A DNA stretch of 64,000 nucleotides from contig NZ_WJOK01000025.1 of NCBI RefSeq assembly GCF_009649785.1, positions 1-64,000 of the forward strand, written 5' to 3'. Positions within the stretch are counted from its first letter, which is position 1; each line of letters begins with the position of its first letter. This stretch comes from Agrobacterium tumefaciens. Its GTDB lineage: Bacteria; Pseudomonadota; Alphaproteobacteria; Rhizobiales; Rhizobiaceae. The notes beneath the pieces were generated by a model. That model was not told the origin of the DNA, did not search any database, and worked only from the letters and a program-made list of their open reading frames with translations. Below are positions 1-9,774 of the stretch, in pieces. Position numbers and translations under genes: made by a program.

Positions 1-99
1 ATATAAATACAATCTGAAATTGATCATGGGTGTGTACGGCCCTGCTGGTCCTTAGAGTCTGTCAATGCGTCTTAGCAAAATTGAAAATAGTCCCTCATC

Positions 100-1401
100 T
101 CAGCGAAATTGACCCGGAAATACAATGTCCTGATCTACCAGGACATTCAGCTTGTAGCCCGGTCGGATCTGCAACGTCGGTTGCACGTCCATATTCCGAT
201 TAATGGTCCGTTCGGCCACGCGCCCGAATGTCTCGGCGAAATTCCGCCGTGCGGCATCGGACGCCGTATCCTGTGTGGCGAGCGAGGAACTCTCGGGCAC
301 CGCCATGTCGATGCCCGTTCCGATCAGCGCAATCATGACCGCCGAGCCGAAGGTTTTGAGATAGTGGTTGTTCACCTTATCTCTGAAGCCGCCATAGCCT
401 TCCGCGTCCGTGCCGGCCATGCCGCCGATCTGCAGCGTCGATCCGCTCGGAAAGATGATGTCGGACCAGACGACGAGGACACGGCTTTGACCGAACGAAA
501 CCTTGCTGTCATAGCGACCGAGCAGTTTTGTGCCCTGCGGTATCAGCAGGCGATGGCCTGTTGCGCTGTCGTAGACATTCTGGCTGACCTGAGCGGTGAT
601 GCGCCCCGGAAGATCGGAATTAATTCCGGTTATCAATGTCGCCGGGATAACCGAGCCTCGTTTCAGTTCGTAGAGAGACTGCTGCGGCACGACACGGTTC
701 GGCAGATATCCGAGATCCTTGAGATCGGCATTGAAGAAATCTTCCTTGGAGTTCTGTCCGTTGGGATCGACATTCTGCCCACCGAGACCGGCGCGCAAGG
801 CCGCGGCGTAAAGATCGGATGCGTTTCCGTTCGCAGCGGCTGTCGTCGTCCGGCCTCCGGCGCTCTCATCTTTTTCCGACCGCGCTTCCAGCTTGCCGCG
901 ATCGATAGCGAGCGGCGCGTCATAGGCGGAGTCCCGCGCCTGAATTCGAGTCATGCGCTGACGTTGCTGCTCGCGCAGAACCTGTTCCTGTTGCTCGCGG
1001 GCGAGTCGCGCGCGCCAAACCTCTTCCGGCTCCAGTTCCGATCCTTTCCGTTGTTCTTGTCTCGGTTCGGGTTGCGTGAATGGGTTGGCCGCCTTCTGTT
1101 CGGCCTGCGTCGTCTCGACCGGCGTCGGCTGGAACGTCGTTTGCGGCTGTGGCTCACCAATGATGCCGTCGGTGACGCCTCGCTTGATCTGGTCGGCATA
1201 GGTCGAGGCGGGATTGCCGGAACTGGTGTCCGGGCCGCTATCCTTGCCAAAGTAAAGCCCGCGCGAGGCGAGCCCTAAGAAGATGATGCCAAGAAAGGAG
1301 ACCAACAGCACGATCACGACGAAGACCGGCACGCGATTCACCCGCTTGATGCCGGCATCCTGACCATTGGCGGCACCACCGAGCTTGAGAGACTGCACCA
1401 T
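100..1401 (-). CDS. trbI: TrbI, VirB10-like conjugal transfer channel protein
   Basis: TrbI is the VirB10-type protein of the mating-pair-formation channel; in this family it spans the inner membrane and reaches the outer-membrane core made with TrbG and TrbH. One N-terminal membrane segment (about residues 24-46, rich in V, I and L) is followed by a long Pro/Gln/Glu-rich periplasmic linker and a conserved C-terminal domain containing IPATLITGINSDLPG. About 433 residues, a normal length. I chose the ATG at 1401 because GGGAGG lies 7 bases upstream; a GTG at 1416 is also open. It is the last gene of the trb operon, 11 bases after trbH. The family is certain; the symbol rests on the canonical traI-trb gene order. 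Confidence 0.95.
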   Translation of the reverse strand: MVQSLKLGGAANGQDAGIKRVNRVPVFVVIVLLVSFLGIIFLGLASRGLYFGKDSGPDTSSGNPASTYADQIKRGVTDGIIGEPQPQTTFQPTPVETTQAEQKAANPFTQPEPRQEQRKGSELEPEEVWRARLAREQQEQVLREQQRQRMTRIQARDSAYDAPLAIDRGKLEARSEKDESAGGRTTTAAANGNASDLYAAALRAGLGGQNVDPNGQNSKEDFFNADLKDLGYLPNRVVPQQSLYELKRGSVIPATLITGINSDLPGRITAQVSQNVYDSATGHRLLIPQGTKLLGRYDSKVSFGQSRVLVVWSDIIFPSGSTLQIGGMAGTDAEGYGGFRDKVNNHYLKTFGSAVMIALIGTGIDMAVPESSSLATQDTASDAARRNFAETFGRVAERTINRNMDVQPTLQIRPGYKLNVLVDQDIVFPGQFR

Positions 1402-1412
1402 AATATCCTCCC

Positions 1413-1895
1413 TCACCCGCGCCGCATGACGGACAGGGCGCTTGCAGGTGTCGCATCCAATTTCGTCACTGTGTAGGCCCGGGCGAGTTCGACACTGCTC
1501 GTCGAAAGCCGTGCCAGCACCTGGCCGTCATAGGGGACGATGACATAGGCGAGCGCAATGACGGTCGAGCCGCTATCCGTCTTCTGGTCGGTCACCACGG
1601 CATAACCCCATCCTTTCAGCGCTGTTTCAAGTGCCTGGCCGAAGGGAGAGCCATCCTGTTTGAGCGCAACGGTTGCCTTCCCCTGTCCGATCTGCTCGGC
1701 GAGACGGCTGACCATGTCGCCGGCGATGGCGCCTGCCGCCTTTCCGGAGATCTCTGGAGGTGCAGCGCTCGTGGCAAGACTGCCGGTTTCCGTTTTTGAC
1801 TGGCAACCGGAAAGGAGGATGGCGAGGCCACTGGCTATGGCGAGGCAGCGGATGCGGCCGAGGCTGTGCGCGTTGCTGCGAAAAATGTTCAGCAT
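1413..1895 (-). CDS. trbH: TrbH, small lipoprotein of the conjugation system
   Basis: A protein of about 160 residues with a lipoprotein signal: basic start, hydrophobic stretch and lipobox LLSGC, so it should be an outer-membrane lipoprotein. It sits between trbG and trbI, as trbH does in Agrobacterium and Rhizobium plasmids, where it is thought to support the outer-membrane core (VirB7-like role, inferred). The ATG at 1895 overlaps the trbG stop by one base (TGATG), suggesting translational coupling; the GTG one codon earlier is an alternative. The call rests on lipobox, size and position. Confidence 0.9.
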   Translation of the reverse strand: MLNIFRSNAHSLGRIRCLAIASGLAILLSGCQSKTETGSLATSAAPPEISGKAAGAIAGDMVSRLAEQIGQGKATVALKQDGSPFGQALETALKGWGYAVVTDQKTDSGSTVIALAYVIVPYDGQVLARLSTSSVELARAYTVTKLDATPASALSVMRRG

Positions 1896-2758
1896 CACCG
1901 CCCTCCCCTGCTGATCGTTACCTTCTGCTGTTTCCAGCCAACGCCTGAGACCAGGACAGCACGATCGATGTTGTAGTCGACCACCATCATGGTGCTCTTC
2001 ATGCGATAGTTCACGATGCGGTTCTGGCCGCCGGAGACGACGAACAGAACCGGCGCATCCTGACCGGAGATCGAGCGTGGAAACTGGATGTAGGTCTTTT
2101 GTCCATCCGAGTAGACACGGGTCGGACGCCAGCCGGCACTGCCCGAGACGGAATAGGCAAAGCTCAATTGCTCGGCGGGAACGCCGGCACCTGGAATGGT
2201 GCTGGCTTCCAGCCGCGCCTTGACATCGGCAAGCTTCGCCGAAACGTCTTCGGGATATTCGAACCCGACACGGGCCATATACCGGGTCGGATGCGATTTC
2301 AGCTGGATATGATAGGTCCGCCGTGACGTGGTCACGACCATCGAAGTGACCATACCCGGTTCCGACGGCTTGACGATCAGGTGGATCGCTTGCCCACCGG
2401 CCGCACCCGATGTCGCCGGCTCTACTTTCCAGCGGACCGTATCGCCGACCAGCACATCGCGCACCACCTCGCCACCCTGAAGCTCAATGTCACAGACCTG
2501 CAGCGGAGAGCAGACGACGGATGGCTGTACCTCCCCATAGAGAAAAATCACCTTTCCATCGGGGCCTTTCGTCACCAGCCCTCGGCTTCCTCGCCATTGT
2601 GTCGAAATCCCCATGCCTTTCGCCTCGTTGGCGGTGACACCATCGGCGGCGAGAGAAACAGAAGGGAAGGTGAAGGAGGCAGCAACGGCGATAGCAATGA
2701 TGCCGGCGCCCATCGTGACCCGCGATAGTTCGTTTGATCTGTTCATGTTCGGGGCCAT
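1895..2758 (-). CDS. trbG: TrbG, VirB9-like outer-membrane channel protein
   Basis: TrbG is the VirB9 homologue of the trb transfer channel, a periplasmic/outer-membrane core component. The N-terminus carries a signal peptide (hydrophobic stretch ending near SVSLAADG). The body has the VirB9/CagX pattern, with [19 protein letters not shown] in the C-terminal half. Several starts are open: TTG 2767, ATG 2758 and ATG 2746. I give 2758, but 2746 is equally possible because it better places AAAGG as ribosome binding site and begins directly before the signal peptide. It follows trbF within a few bases and overlaps trbH by one base. Confidence 0.93.
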   Translation of the reverse strand: MAPNMNRSNELSRVTMGAGIIAIAVAASFTFPSVSLAADGVTANEAKGMGISTQWRGSRGLVTKGPDGKVIFLYGEVQPSVVCSPLQVCDIELQGGEVVRDVLVGDTVRWKVEPATSGAAGGQAIHLIVKPSEPGMVTSMVVTTSRRTYHIQLKSHPTRYMARVGFEYPEDVSAKLADVKARLEASTIPGAGVPAEQLSFAYSVSGSAGWRPTRVYSDGQKTYIQFPRSISGQDAPVLFVVSGGQNRIVNYRMKSTMMVVDYNIDRAVLVSGVGWKQQKVTISRGGR

Positions 2759-2763
2759 GCCTT

Positions 2764-3426
2764 TCAAAGCTGTGCAGTCCAGTCGAAGTCGCGGAGATAG
2801 AGACCGATGGGATTGAGGCGGATGATGCCCTCGTCCTGGGGCGGCGTCAGTGTCACGGTGGCGATGCCGCGGAAGCGGCGGGTGGCGGTCTCCTTGCCGC
2901 GGCGGTCCCGTTCAAACTCGGTCCAGTCGATCTGGTAGCTCTGGTTCGAAAGCGCGACGATGTTGTTGACCTCGATCGCCACCGTCGCGGTCTTCGCCTT
3001 CTCGAAGGGCGAATTCGAGCGAAACCAGGCATTGACCTTTTCCGTTGCTGGATCGGAGGTGCGCAGCAGCCCATAGGTCCGGTCGATGTACTGCTTCTGC
3101 ACGACCGCATCCGGCGTGACGGATCGGAAGTTCGAAACGAAACTGCCGAGTGTCGCGCGCACTACTCTGGGATCGGCGTATTCGATTTGCTGCGGGAAAC
3201 CCGCATTGACGGCAGTGCCAAGCTTGTCGACCTCGACGATATAAGGGATCAACTTCACCTGGGTGCTCTGGTAGAGCGCGTAACCAAAACCGATGACGGC
3301 CATGGTCATGCCGGCAATGCCGACAATGCGCCATGCGGCGGCGGCTTTTACATAGGAACCGTAGCGCTCGTTCCATTCGCTGCGTGCGGCGATGTAGGGA
3401 TTATCGGGAATATTCTGTCCGGCCAT
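2764..3426 (-). CDS. trbF: TrbF, VirB8-like inner-membrane protein
   Basis: TrbF is the VirB8-type assembly factor of the type IV secretion channel. A short cytoplasmic N-terminus ([15 protein letters not shown]) leads into one membrane segment at about residues 33-52 and a periplasmic domain with the conserved [12 protein letters not shown] and [12 protein letters not shown] motifs. At 220 residues it has the usual length. It lies between trbL and trbG, 15 bases after trbL, and its stop nearly touches the start of trbG. Nothing unusual was seen. Confidence 0.96.
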   Translation of the reverse strand: MAGQNIPDNPYIAARSEWNERYGSYVKAAAAWRIVGIAGMTMAVIGFGYALYQSTQVKLIPYIVEVDKLGTAVNAGFPQQIEYADPRVVRATLGSFVSNFRSVTPDAVVQKQYIDRTYGLLRTSDPATEKVNAWFRSNSPFEKAKTATVAIEVNNIVALSNQSYQIDWTEFERDRRGKETATRRFRGIATVTLTPPQDEGIIRLNPIGLYLRDFDWTAQL

Positions 3427-3441
3427 TTTTTCAGCGTCCCG

Positions 3442-4632
3442 TCATTTGCTATCGTTGATCGGAGGAGGGGGCGGTGATGAACCTGGCCGGCCTGGCTGCT
3501 GATCCAGCTTTGCGTTGGCAAGGCCGAGCATAGATCCGGCGTAGGCTCCCGGTGAACCGATGGCCTTCTCTTTGGCAGCCGAACCGACCGCACCAGCGGC
3601 TCCCCCAATCCCAGCTTGCATGCCGCGTAACGCAGCACCTGCCAGGGACGAGCCCCCTGCCCTCGCGGCGCTGGCGGCACCAAAGCCTCTGCTCGCCGCG
3701 CCTGTTGCCAAAAAGCCGGCGCCCGCGGCAAAGGAGGCAGCCTGTCCGCCGTGGCGGATCGCTTCCATGCCGCCGCCAACCGATGCGCCCTGGACCACGC
3801 CCTGCAGGATGGGCGGCACATACATGGCGATGACGAAGACAACGACCGAGATGCCGGCAATCGCCAGCGTTGTGATGAACTGTTCCGAGGTCGCCGTGGG
3901 CGCTTCTGCCAGTCCGAGAAGGATGTCGGAGCCGATCTTGGCGATCATCACCAGGGCCATCAGCTTCATGCCAACGGAAAAGGCATAGACCAGATACTTG
4001 ATCGCAAAATCCTTGGTGTGGGACGAGCCACCGAGCCCAAGCATGATCATGCCGGCGAGCAGGCCCACATACATCTCGACCATGACGGCCACGAAGATCG
4101 CAGCGACCAGGCTGAACGACACGACGACCACGACCATGGCGAAGACGGCGGCGATCGCCAGCGCATTATCCTCCCAGAGGCCGAATTTCGCCTGTTCCGA
4201 CATCTTCGTCGCGACACGAATGCCGGCGTCAAAAATGTTAGCGGGAGAGGCGGAGCCACCACCCGCGCCGATCTGGTAGAGACTGTCGACTACGGCCTTC
4301 GCAAACTCCGGTCCTCTATCGAGTATGAAGGCGAACAAACCGATGAACATGATGCGTTTGACGAGTTCGGCGAACCAGCTGTCGAGCGAGGCGGCATTGA
4401 CTGCCAGCCATACGGCAGCAATCCCCACCTCGATGCCGGCAAGGATCCAGAACAGCGAGCGGGCTGCACTCATCACCGTCGTCTCCCAACCCTTGGCAGC
4501 GGTGACGACGGAATTTTCGAGTGTGGTCAACACCTGGCCCTGTTGCGCCAGCGCGGGCGTGGTCGCCAGAAGAACGACCGCCGTCGCGATAAACACCCTT
4601 TCGAGCGCGCGGGAAGAGGGAATCGCTACCAT
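3442..4632 (-). CDS. trbL: TrbL, VirB6-like polytopic membrane protein
   Basis: TrbL is the polytopic inner-membrane component of the transfer channel (VirB6-like role). The protein has a signal-like N-terminus ending near TPALAQQ, then about six hydrophobic segments (for example VWLAVNAASLDSWFAELV and the Ala/Val-rich segments between residues 150 and 280). The tail is Gly/Ala-rich and ends in a Pro-rich stretch, as in rhizobial TrbL. 396 residues. The start at 4632 overlaps trbK by 7 bases. Operon position and topology agree. Confidence 0.95.
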   Translation of the reverse strand: MVAIPSSRALERVFIATAVVLLATTPALAQQGQVLTTLENSVVTAAKGWETTVMSAARSLFWILAGIEVGIAAVWLAVNAASLDSWFAELVKRIMFIGLFAFILDRGPEFAKAVVDSLYQIGAGGGSASPANIFDAGIRVATKMSEQAKFGLWEDNALAIAAVFAMVVVVVSFSLVAAIFVAVMVEMYVGLLAGMIMLGLGGSSHTKDFAIKYLVYAFSVGMKLMALVMIAKIGSDILLGLAEAPTATSEQFITTLAIAGISVVVFVIAMYVPPILQGVVQGASVGGGMEAIRHGGQAASFAAGAGFLATGAASRGFGAASAARAGGSSLAGAALRGMQAGIGGAAGAVGSAAKEKAIGSPGAYAGSMLGLANAKLDQQPGRPGSSPPPPPINDSK

Positions 4633-4859
4633 CGGGGCTTCATCTCCTGGCCGCCGCGGATGTCGCGGTCGGAATTCCCGCCAAAGAACTCTTCGCGATA
4701 TCGGCGCTGTTCTTCATTGGCGGAAGAATTCATGGCAGCGGTGCCCAACCCGGAGACTGGCGTGGCCTGCGACTGGACGACGATCCAGTTCATGACGCTC
4801 GCACCGGCCGCGGAACCGGTCGCTACTAGGGCCATAAGGAGGAACAGACGCGGGCTCAC
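4626..4859 (-). CDS. trbK: TrbK, putative entry-exclusion protein
   Basis: A 77-residue protein with an N-terminal membrane segment or signal (FLLMALVATGSAAGASV) and a charged tail. Its place between trbJ and trbL is that of trbK, the putative entry-exclusion protein that limits conjugation between cells carrying the same plasmid. The start is GTG at 4859, inside the trbJ stop (GTGA overlap). It contains no cysteine, so it cannot be a lipoprotein like TrbK of RP4. Its last residues (FFGG-x-SDRDIRGGQEMKPRW) closely resemble the end of TrbJ just upstream. Exclusion activity is inferred from position only. Confidence 0.85.
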   Translation of the reverse strand: MSPRLFLLMALVATGSAAGASVMNWIVVQSQATPVSGLGTAAMNSSANEEQRRYREEFFGGNSDRDIRGGQEMKPRW

Positions 4860-5665
4860 CAGCGCGGCTCCATGGTCTGGCCGCCCCTGATGTCACGCTC
4901 GGTTCCGCTGAAGAACTGTTCACGCCGTGCTTGCGCCAGATCCTTCTGCGCCTGCTCAGACTGGTACCAGGTCCCCATCATTGTCATCTGCTGGGAGACG
5001 AGACCGCGAAGTTTCTGCATCTGGGCGATCTGCTGCGCTGCGAGCTCGTGGCCGACCTGCAAAGCCTTCATCTGGCCATCTGCTGTTTCCGACATCGATC
5101 GCATCGAGGACATGGTATTCTCCTCGCTGGAGAACTGTTCCGCCGTGAGATTGGCGGCCTTCAACGTGCCGGCAATCGTGTCGCGATTGGTGTCGGACCA
5201 GTTCTGATAGGTCGTGGAGAAGCTCGCGCCGTCAGGCAGGTTGCTCTTCATGTCGGCGAAGCTCTGGAAGCGCTGCTTCAGCACATCGTCGACATTGCCC
5301 ATGGAGAATGCGACGCCCTGGCCTTGGTTGACGATGCTTTGGAGGTTCTTCAGATCGCTTTCGACCTGGCCCCATATGTGGTTTGGAAGCTGCGCGGTGT
5401 TTTGTAGCATGTTCTTATAGATGTTGAGCTGATTTTGAATCTGCTCGGCCAGCTGCGAGATCTGGGTAATCTGGTTGTTCACCTGCTCAGCGGACTTGCC
5501 GACGAGGCTGATCAGTTCAGTATTGTTGGCAAGCTGGGTCCACTCGGTTGCCTGTCCGGTGACACCGCCGGCTTGCACCGGGAGAGCGAGTGCGGTCAAG
5601 AGTGCGACGGCCGCAGCAATTGCGGGGTGCGATATACTATTCGGTTGGGAAGAGCGTGTGGGCAT
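4856..5665 (-). CDS. trbJ: TrbJ, periplasmic conjugal transfer protein (VirB5-like)
   Basis: TrbJ is a secreted component of the mating-pair apparatus, comparable to the pilus-tip protein VirB5. It has a clear signal peptide (AIAAAVALLTALALPVQA) and then a helical, Gln/Asn-rich body (QVNNQITQISQLAEQIQNQL) likely to form coiled coils. I start at ATG 5665, which gives 269 residues; AAAGGGGG lies just upstream and the signal peptide follows directly. The open frame runs further upstream, but that part overlaps trbE and looks non-coding. The last ~20 residues resemble the tail of TrbK. Confidence 0.94.
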   Translation of the reverse strand: MPTRSSQPNSISHPAIAAAVALLTALALPVQAGGVTGQATEWTQLANNTELISLVGKSAEQVNNQITQISQLAEQIQNQLNIYKNMLQNTAQLPNHIWGQVESDLKNLQSIVNQGQGVAFSMGNVDDVLKQRFQSFADMKSNLPDGASFSTTYQNWSDTNRDTIAGTLKAANLTAEQFSSEENTMSSMRSMSETADGQMKALQVGHELAAQQIAQMQKLRGLVSQQMTMMGTWYQSEQAQKDLAQARREQFFSGTERDIRGGQTMEPRW

Positions 5666-8099
5666 GGGCGATCCCCCTTTGCTGGAGCCAATGGAGAGGC
5701 CAGGCGGCCCCATGTTCAAGACGCAGGGCGCGGATGCGCTTGAGGTCTTCCTTTCCGGACGCTCCGACAAAGGAGAGCGCAACAGGACCAAGGGCCATGT
5801 CGAAGAGGCGGCGGCCTTCTGGCGACACGACGTAATAGTCCCGCTTCGGGATCGCGGTCGCGACGATCTCGATCTGCCGTTCGTTGAAGCCGATGCGCTC
5901 GTAGAACTCGCGCGTGCCCGGCTCCCGCGCCGCTCCGTTGGGTAGGCAGATCTTGGTCGGGCAGGATTCCTTAAGCACATCGATGATGCCAGACCGTTCG
6001 GCATCAGAGATAGATTGGGTGGCCAGCACCACGGCGCAATTGGCCTTGCGTAGTACCTTCAGCCATTCCCGGATCTTGTCGCGGAAGACCGGGTGGCCGA
6101 GCATCAGCCAGGCCTCGTCAAGGATGACCAGACTCGGTGCACCGGTGAGCCGCTTTTCGATGCGTCGGAAGAGATAGGTGAGTACGGGGACGAGATTTCG
6201 CTCGCCCATGTTCATCAGTTCCTCGATCTCGAAGCACTGGAAGGCGCCAAGCGCCAGACCGTCTTCCTCGGCATCGAGAAGCTGCCCCATCGGACCATCG
6301 ACGGTATAGTGATGCAGGGCGTCCTTGATCTCCCGCATCTGGACACCCGAGACGAAGTCGGAGAGCGAGCGGCCGCGGGACTCGGCCATCAGTCCAACCT
6401 GCCGTGAAATGGCATTACGGTAGTCCGGGGTGATCGTCACACCCTGCAGCGCGATCAGCATCTCGATCCACTCGGACGCCCATGCTCGGTCGCCATCAGT
6501 CGAGAGCTCGGCCAATGGGCAGAAAGAGAGTGCCCGTCCCTCCCCTGCTTCCTGAGCATCGCCACCAATCTCATAATGATCGCCACCGAGCCCCAGTGTC
6601 AGCGGCAGCATCGAGCCCCCCTTGTCGAACGCGAAGATCTGCGCACCGGCATAGCGTCGGAAGTGGGCGGCGATCAATGAGAGCAGCGTTGATTTGCCGG
6701 ATCCGGTCGGGCCGAAGATCAAGGTGTGGCCGACATCGTCGACATGCAGGTTCAGCCGGAAGGGTGTCGATCCGCTGGCAACCTGCATTAACGGCGGCGA
6801 TCCGGCCGGATAGAACGGGCACGGTGCTACGGGGCTTCCAGACCATACCGAATTAAGCGGTATCAGGTCGGCGAGATTGCGGGTGCTGATCAACGGCTCA
6901 CGGATATTGGCGTAGGACACGCCCGGCAGGCTGCCGAGAAATGCATCGGTGGCGTTGATCGTCTCGATACGAGCACCAAAGCCTTCGGCCTGGATCAGGC
7001 GCCGGACCGCCTCACACTTCTCCTGCAGGCTTTGCTGGTCCTGATCAAAGAGAACGATGACCGGCGTATAGTAGCCATAGGCCACAAGCTGCGACGAGGC
7101 TTCGGCGATCGCGTCTTCGGTTTCGGCCACCATCAGCATCGCGTCCTGGTCGAGCGACCGCGACTGCGTCTGGAAGAGCTGATCGAAGAATGGCCTGACC
7201 TTCTGCTGCCACTTCTTGCGGGTACGCTCGAGCCTTGCGCGTGCCTCCTCGGCGTCGAGGAAGATGAAGCGGGAGGACCAGCGATAGGTGAGCGGCATCA
7301 CGTCGAGACTATTGAGGATTCCCGGCCAGCTTTCGGCGGGCAGGCCATCGATCGCCACCACGCCGAGAAACCGGTTCTCAACAAGTGGCGTCAGGCCGTG
7401 CTGCAGCTCGGCCGTCGCCAGCCAGTCGAGATACATGGGGATATCTGGCAGGCGCACCGGATGATTTTCCCCGGTGATGCAGAAGCGGATGAACTGGAAG
7501 AGCTCGTCGTAGCGGGCGACACGATGACCACCGCGCTCCGACGTTTCGCGTGTCATCATCCGCTGGATCGACACGACATTGGCGAGATACTGTTCGACCT
7601 CACGGATCGAGGTCAGAAAGGTTTCAAGTGCTTTGTCGGCATAAGTGGCAGATCGGCTGGCAACGTCGGAATAAACATAGCGCGTCAGTCCGGACCGTCG
7701 CGGTTCCGGTGGGCGCCAGGTGAGGATCAGGGCATGACGGCTTTCGTAATGCCCCCTCTCCTTCTGGAAATGCGCCCGCCGCTCCGCATCGATGGCGCGG
7801 GTGACCGGATCGGGGAAATGGCTTGCTTCCTCCGTTGGATAATCCCCCGTGGGCACCCGGACAGCCTCGACCTGGATCATCCAGCCGGAACCGAGGCGCG
7901 ACAGGATGGCATTGATCTGCCGTGACACCTCGTTTCGCTCGGCATCGGTCGAGCTTTCGCTATCGGGTCCGGCAAAGTACCAGCCCGCCATCAGTGAGCC
8001 GTCCTTCAGGAGAAGGACGCCGTTGTCGACCAGCCCGGCATAGGGAACGAGATCGGCAAAGGACGGACCGGAATGGCGGAAGGATTTAAGCGCAACCAT
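5637..8099 (-). CDS. trbE: TrbE, VirB4-family conjugation ATPase
   Basis: TrbE is the VirB4-type ATPase that energises assembly of the channel and pilus at the inner membrane. The CagE/TrbE/VirB domain fills the N-terminal half; a Walker A motif GPTGSGKSTLLSLIA lies near residue 470 and a Walker B-like VILDEAWLML near residue 700. About 820 residues, full length. I chose ATG 8099 (MVALKSFRHSGPS) since AAGGGAG precedes it and family members begin this way; ATG 8126 is also open. The end overlaps the trbJ start by 29 bases. Confidence 0.97.
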   Translation of the reverse strand: MVALKSFRHSGPSFADLVPYAGLVDNGVLLLKDGSLMAGWYFAGPDSESSTDAERNEVSRQINAILSRLGSGWMIQVEAVRVPTGDYPTEEASHFPDPVTRAIDAERRAHFQKERGHYESRHALILTWRPPEPRRSGLTRYVYSDVASRSATYADKALETFLTSIREVEQYLANVVSIQRMMTRETSERGGHRVARYDELFQFIRFCITGENHPVRLPDIPMYLDWLATAELQHGLTPLVENRFLGVVAIDGLPAESWPGILNSLDVMPLTYRWSSRFIFLDAEEARARLERTRKKWQQKVRPFFDQLFQTQSRSLDQDAMLMVAETEDAIAEASSQLVAYGYYTPVIVLFDQDQQSLQEKCEAVRRLIQAEGFGARIETINATDAFLGSLPGVSYANIREPLISTRNLADLIPLNSVWSGSPVAPCPFYPAGSPPLMQVASGSTPFRLNLHVDDVGHTLIFGPTGSGKSTLLSLIAAHFRRYAGAQIFAFDKGGSMLPLTLGLGGDHYEIGGDAQEAGEGRALSFCPLAELSTDGDRAWASEWIEMLIALQGVTITPDYRNAISRQVGLMAESRGRSLSDFVSGVQMREIKDALHHYTVDGPMGQLLDAEEDGLALGAFQCFEIEELMNMGERNLVPVLTYLFRRIEKRLTGAPSLVILDEAWLMLGHPVFRDKIREWLKVLRKANCAVVLATQSISDAERSGIIDVLKESCPTKICLPNGAAREPGTREFYERIGFNERQIEIVATAIPKRDYYVVSPEGRRLFDMALGPVALSFVGASGKEDLKRIRALRLEHGAAWPLHWLQQRGIAHAHTLFPTE

Positions 8100-8110
8100 G
8101 CCGAACTCCC

Positions 8111-8410
8111 TTAATACCGGCGCCACGGCGACGACGTCGCGCGGTAGAAGGTCTTGTAGGAGATATGCCTGATATAGACCCTTCGCATCAGCGGATCGGC
8201 TTTGGCCATCATACGAAGGGCTGCGACCGCGACCAGCCAGATCGCAACGCCGAACAGCGCCGCATACCAGGTGAGCACAACGAATATCAGGATGACGGCG
8301 GCGAGCGCTGTCACCAGGACAAGCTCACGATCAGCGCCCATCAACAGGTTGGGACGTGACAGCGCCCGATGCACCCGCGACCGGATAAGGTTGGAGCCGG
8401 CTTCAGCCAC
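8111..8410 (-). CDS. trbD: TrbD, VirB3-like inner-membrane protein
   Basis: A 99-residue protein of the VirB3/TrbD family: a short polar N-terminus ([21 protein letters not shown]), two adjacent hydrophobic segments forming a membrane hairpin (residues about 30-66), and a basic tail. VirB3-type proteins work with the VirB4 ATPase, here TrbE encoded 11 bases downstream. The start overlaps the end of trbC by 8 bases. Confidence 0.95.
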   Translation of the reverse strand: MAEAGSNLIRSRVHRALSRPNLLMGADRELVLVTALAAVILIFVVLTWYAALFGVAIWLVAVAALRMMAKADPLMRRVYIRHISYKTFYRATSSPWRRY

Positions 8411-8813
8411 GAGCCCCCTCCCCGACTGCTGACGGCGTCATCACAGCCGCAGGAAAGGCTGGAGCAACATCTGCCTCGGCGTGGACCTCACCGATCGATG
8501 CACCAGTTGCGCCGAACAGAGCGACGATCTGGGTGGCGCCGAGGAGAACGCCGCCGACCAGAGCGACGTAGCAAAGTCGACGGGCAAAATCGTTGAGTTC
8601 TCCGCCGAAAATCAGCATGGCGCCTGCGATTGCGACTGCGGCAAGGGCAATGAACCCGGCGACGGGTCCGGTGATCGATTGCTGGATCTGCTGCAGTGGC
8701 GACTCCCACGGAAGACCGCCGCCACCTGAGGACGCCAGTGCAGGCTCCGAGAGGCTGAAGGAGATGGCAGCAAACATAATCACTGCGAGAATAGAATGGG
8801 GCTTACGCGACAT
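8403..8813 (-). CDS. trbC: TrbC, conjugative pilin precursor (VirB2-like)
   Basis: The pilin of the transfer apparatus. It has a long signal sequence ([20 protein letters not shown]), a Gly-rich start of the mature part ([13 protein letters not shown]) and two hydrophobic segments, the standard VirB2/TrbC layout. In this family the pilin is often cyclised after processing (known for RP4 TrbC, not visible here). I start at ATG 8813 because GAGG lies about 8 bases upstream; ATG 8837 would extend it by 8 residues but has no good ribosome binding site. Overlaps trbB and trbD slightly. Confidence 0.94.
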   Translation of the reverse strand: MSRKPHSILAVIMFAAISFSLSEPALASSGGGGLPWESPLQQIQQSITGPVAGFIALAAVAIAGAMLIFGGELNDFARRLCYVALVGGVLLGATQIVALFGATGASIGEVHAEADVAPAFPAAVMTPSAVGEGARG

Positions 8814-9774
8814 GGCTGTCCTCGTCGATCTGGGCATAGTGTTCGGTCTGGTAGTGGTTGTTTCGGTATCCTTCGATGTGGATCACCTCGCGGATACGCC
8901 TCCCCTTTCCCGTCCGCTCGATCGAGACGACGAGATCGACCGCCTCGCCGATCACCTCCTGCATAGGCTGCTGGCTGGCCTCGGCGGTCAGTTGTTCGAG
9001 CCGGCGCAAGGCCGACATCGCGGTGTTGGAGTGGATTGTGGTGACGCCGCCCGGGTGGCCGGTGTTCCAGGCTTTTAGGAGGGTCAGGGCTGCACCGTCA
9101 CGGACCTCGCCGACAATGATGCGGTCTGGACGCAGCCGCATGGTGCTTTTTAGCAACCGCGCCATATCGATGGTATCGCTGGTATGCAGGCAGACCGCGT
9201 TTTCGGCAGCGCACTGGATTTCGGCAGTATCTTCGAGGATCACCATGCGATCGTCCGGTGCGCTCAAAACGATCTCGGCGATTATTGCGTTGGCGAGTGT
9301 CGTCTTGCCGGAGCCAGTACCCCCGGAAATGACGATGTTCATTCGAGCGTCAATCGCGCTGCGAATGGCTGACGCCTGGGCTTCGGTCATCACCTTTGAG
9401 GTCACATAGTCGTCGAGCGGGATTAGTCGTGAAGCTCGCCGACGGATTGTGAAGGCAGGGCTGGAGACGATCGGCGGAAGCAGGCCCTCGAAACGATGAC
9501 CACCAATGGGAAGTTCGCCGGAGATGATCGGGCGCTCGTCATCTGCCTCCGACTGCAACGCGTGGGCGACGCTGCCGATGACGACCTCGGCGGCTGCGGC
9601 ACTCATCCCGCCGGCTTCGACTACACCATGACCGAGCCGTTCGATGAACAGTCGGCCGTCAGGGTTGAGCATGATCTCGACGACTGTCGCATCGTCAAGC
9701 GCTACGCAGAGCTGGTCGCCGAGCGCATCCTGGAGCTTGCGGACAAGTCTTGGATGGGAGCGAAGCTGGGTCAC
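8803..9774 (-). CDS. trbB: TrbB, VirB11-family traffic ATPase
   Basis: TrbB is the hexameric VirB11-type ATPase at the cytoplasmic face of the conjugation channel. Visible motifs are Walker [15 protein letters not shown], the Asp box around [13 protein letters not shown], Walker [18 protein letters not shown] and the His box [12 protein letters not shown]. 323 residues, normal size. It follows traI with an ATGA overlap, so the two are translationally coupled and should be induced together by quorum sensing. A complete, typical family member. Confidence 0.98.
   Translation of the reverse strand: MTQLRSHPRLVRKLQDALGDQLCVALDDATVVEIMLNPDGRLFIERLGHGVVEAGGMSAAAAEVVIGSVAHALQSEADDERPIISGELPIGGHRFEGLLPPIVSSPAFTIRRRASRLIPLDDYVTSKVMTEAQASAIRSAIDARMNIVISGGTGSGKTTLANAIIAEIVLSAPDDRMVILEDTAEIQCAAENAVCLHTSDTIDMARLLKSTMRLRPDRIIVGEVRDGAALTLLKAWNTGHPGGVTTIHSNTAMSALRRLEQLTAEASQQPMQEVIGEAVDLVVSIERTGKGRRIREVIHIEGYRNNHYQTEHYAQIDEDSHVA

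Noticed and set aside
109-1278. Long plus-strand open frame of 389 codons opposite trbI
   Set aside because: It is the shadow of trbI on the other strand; it has no family features and an Arg-rich composition typical of high-GC antisense frames.
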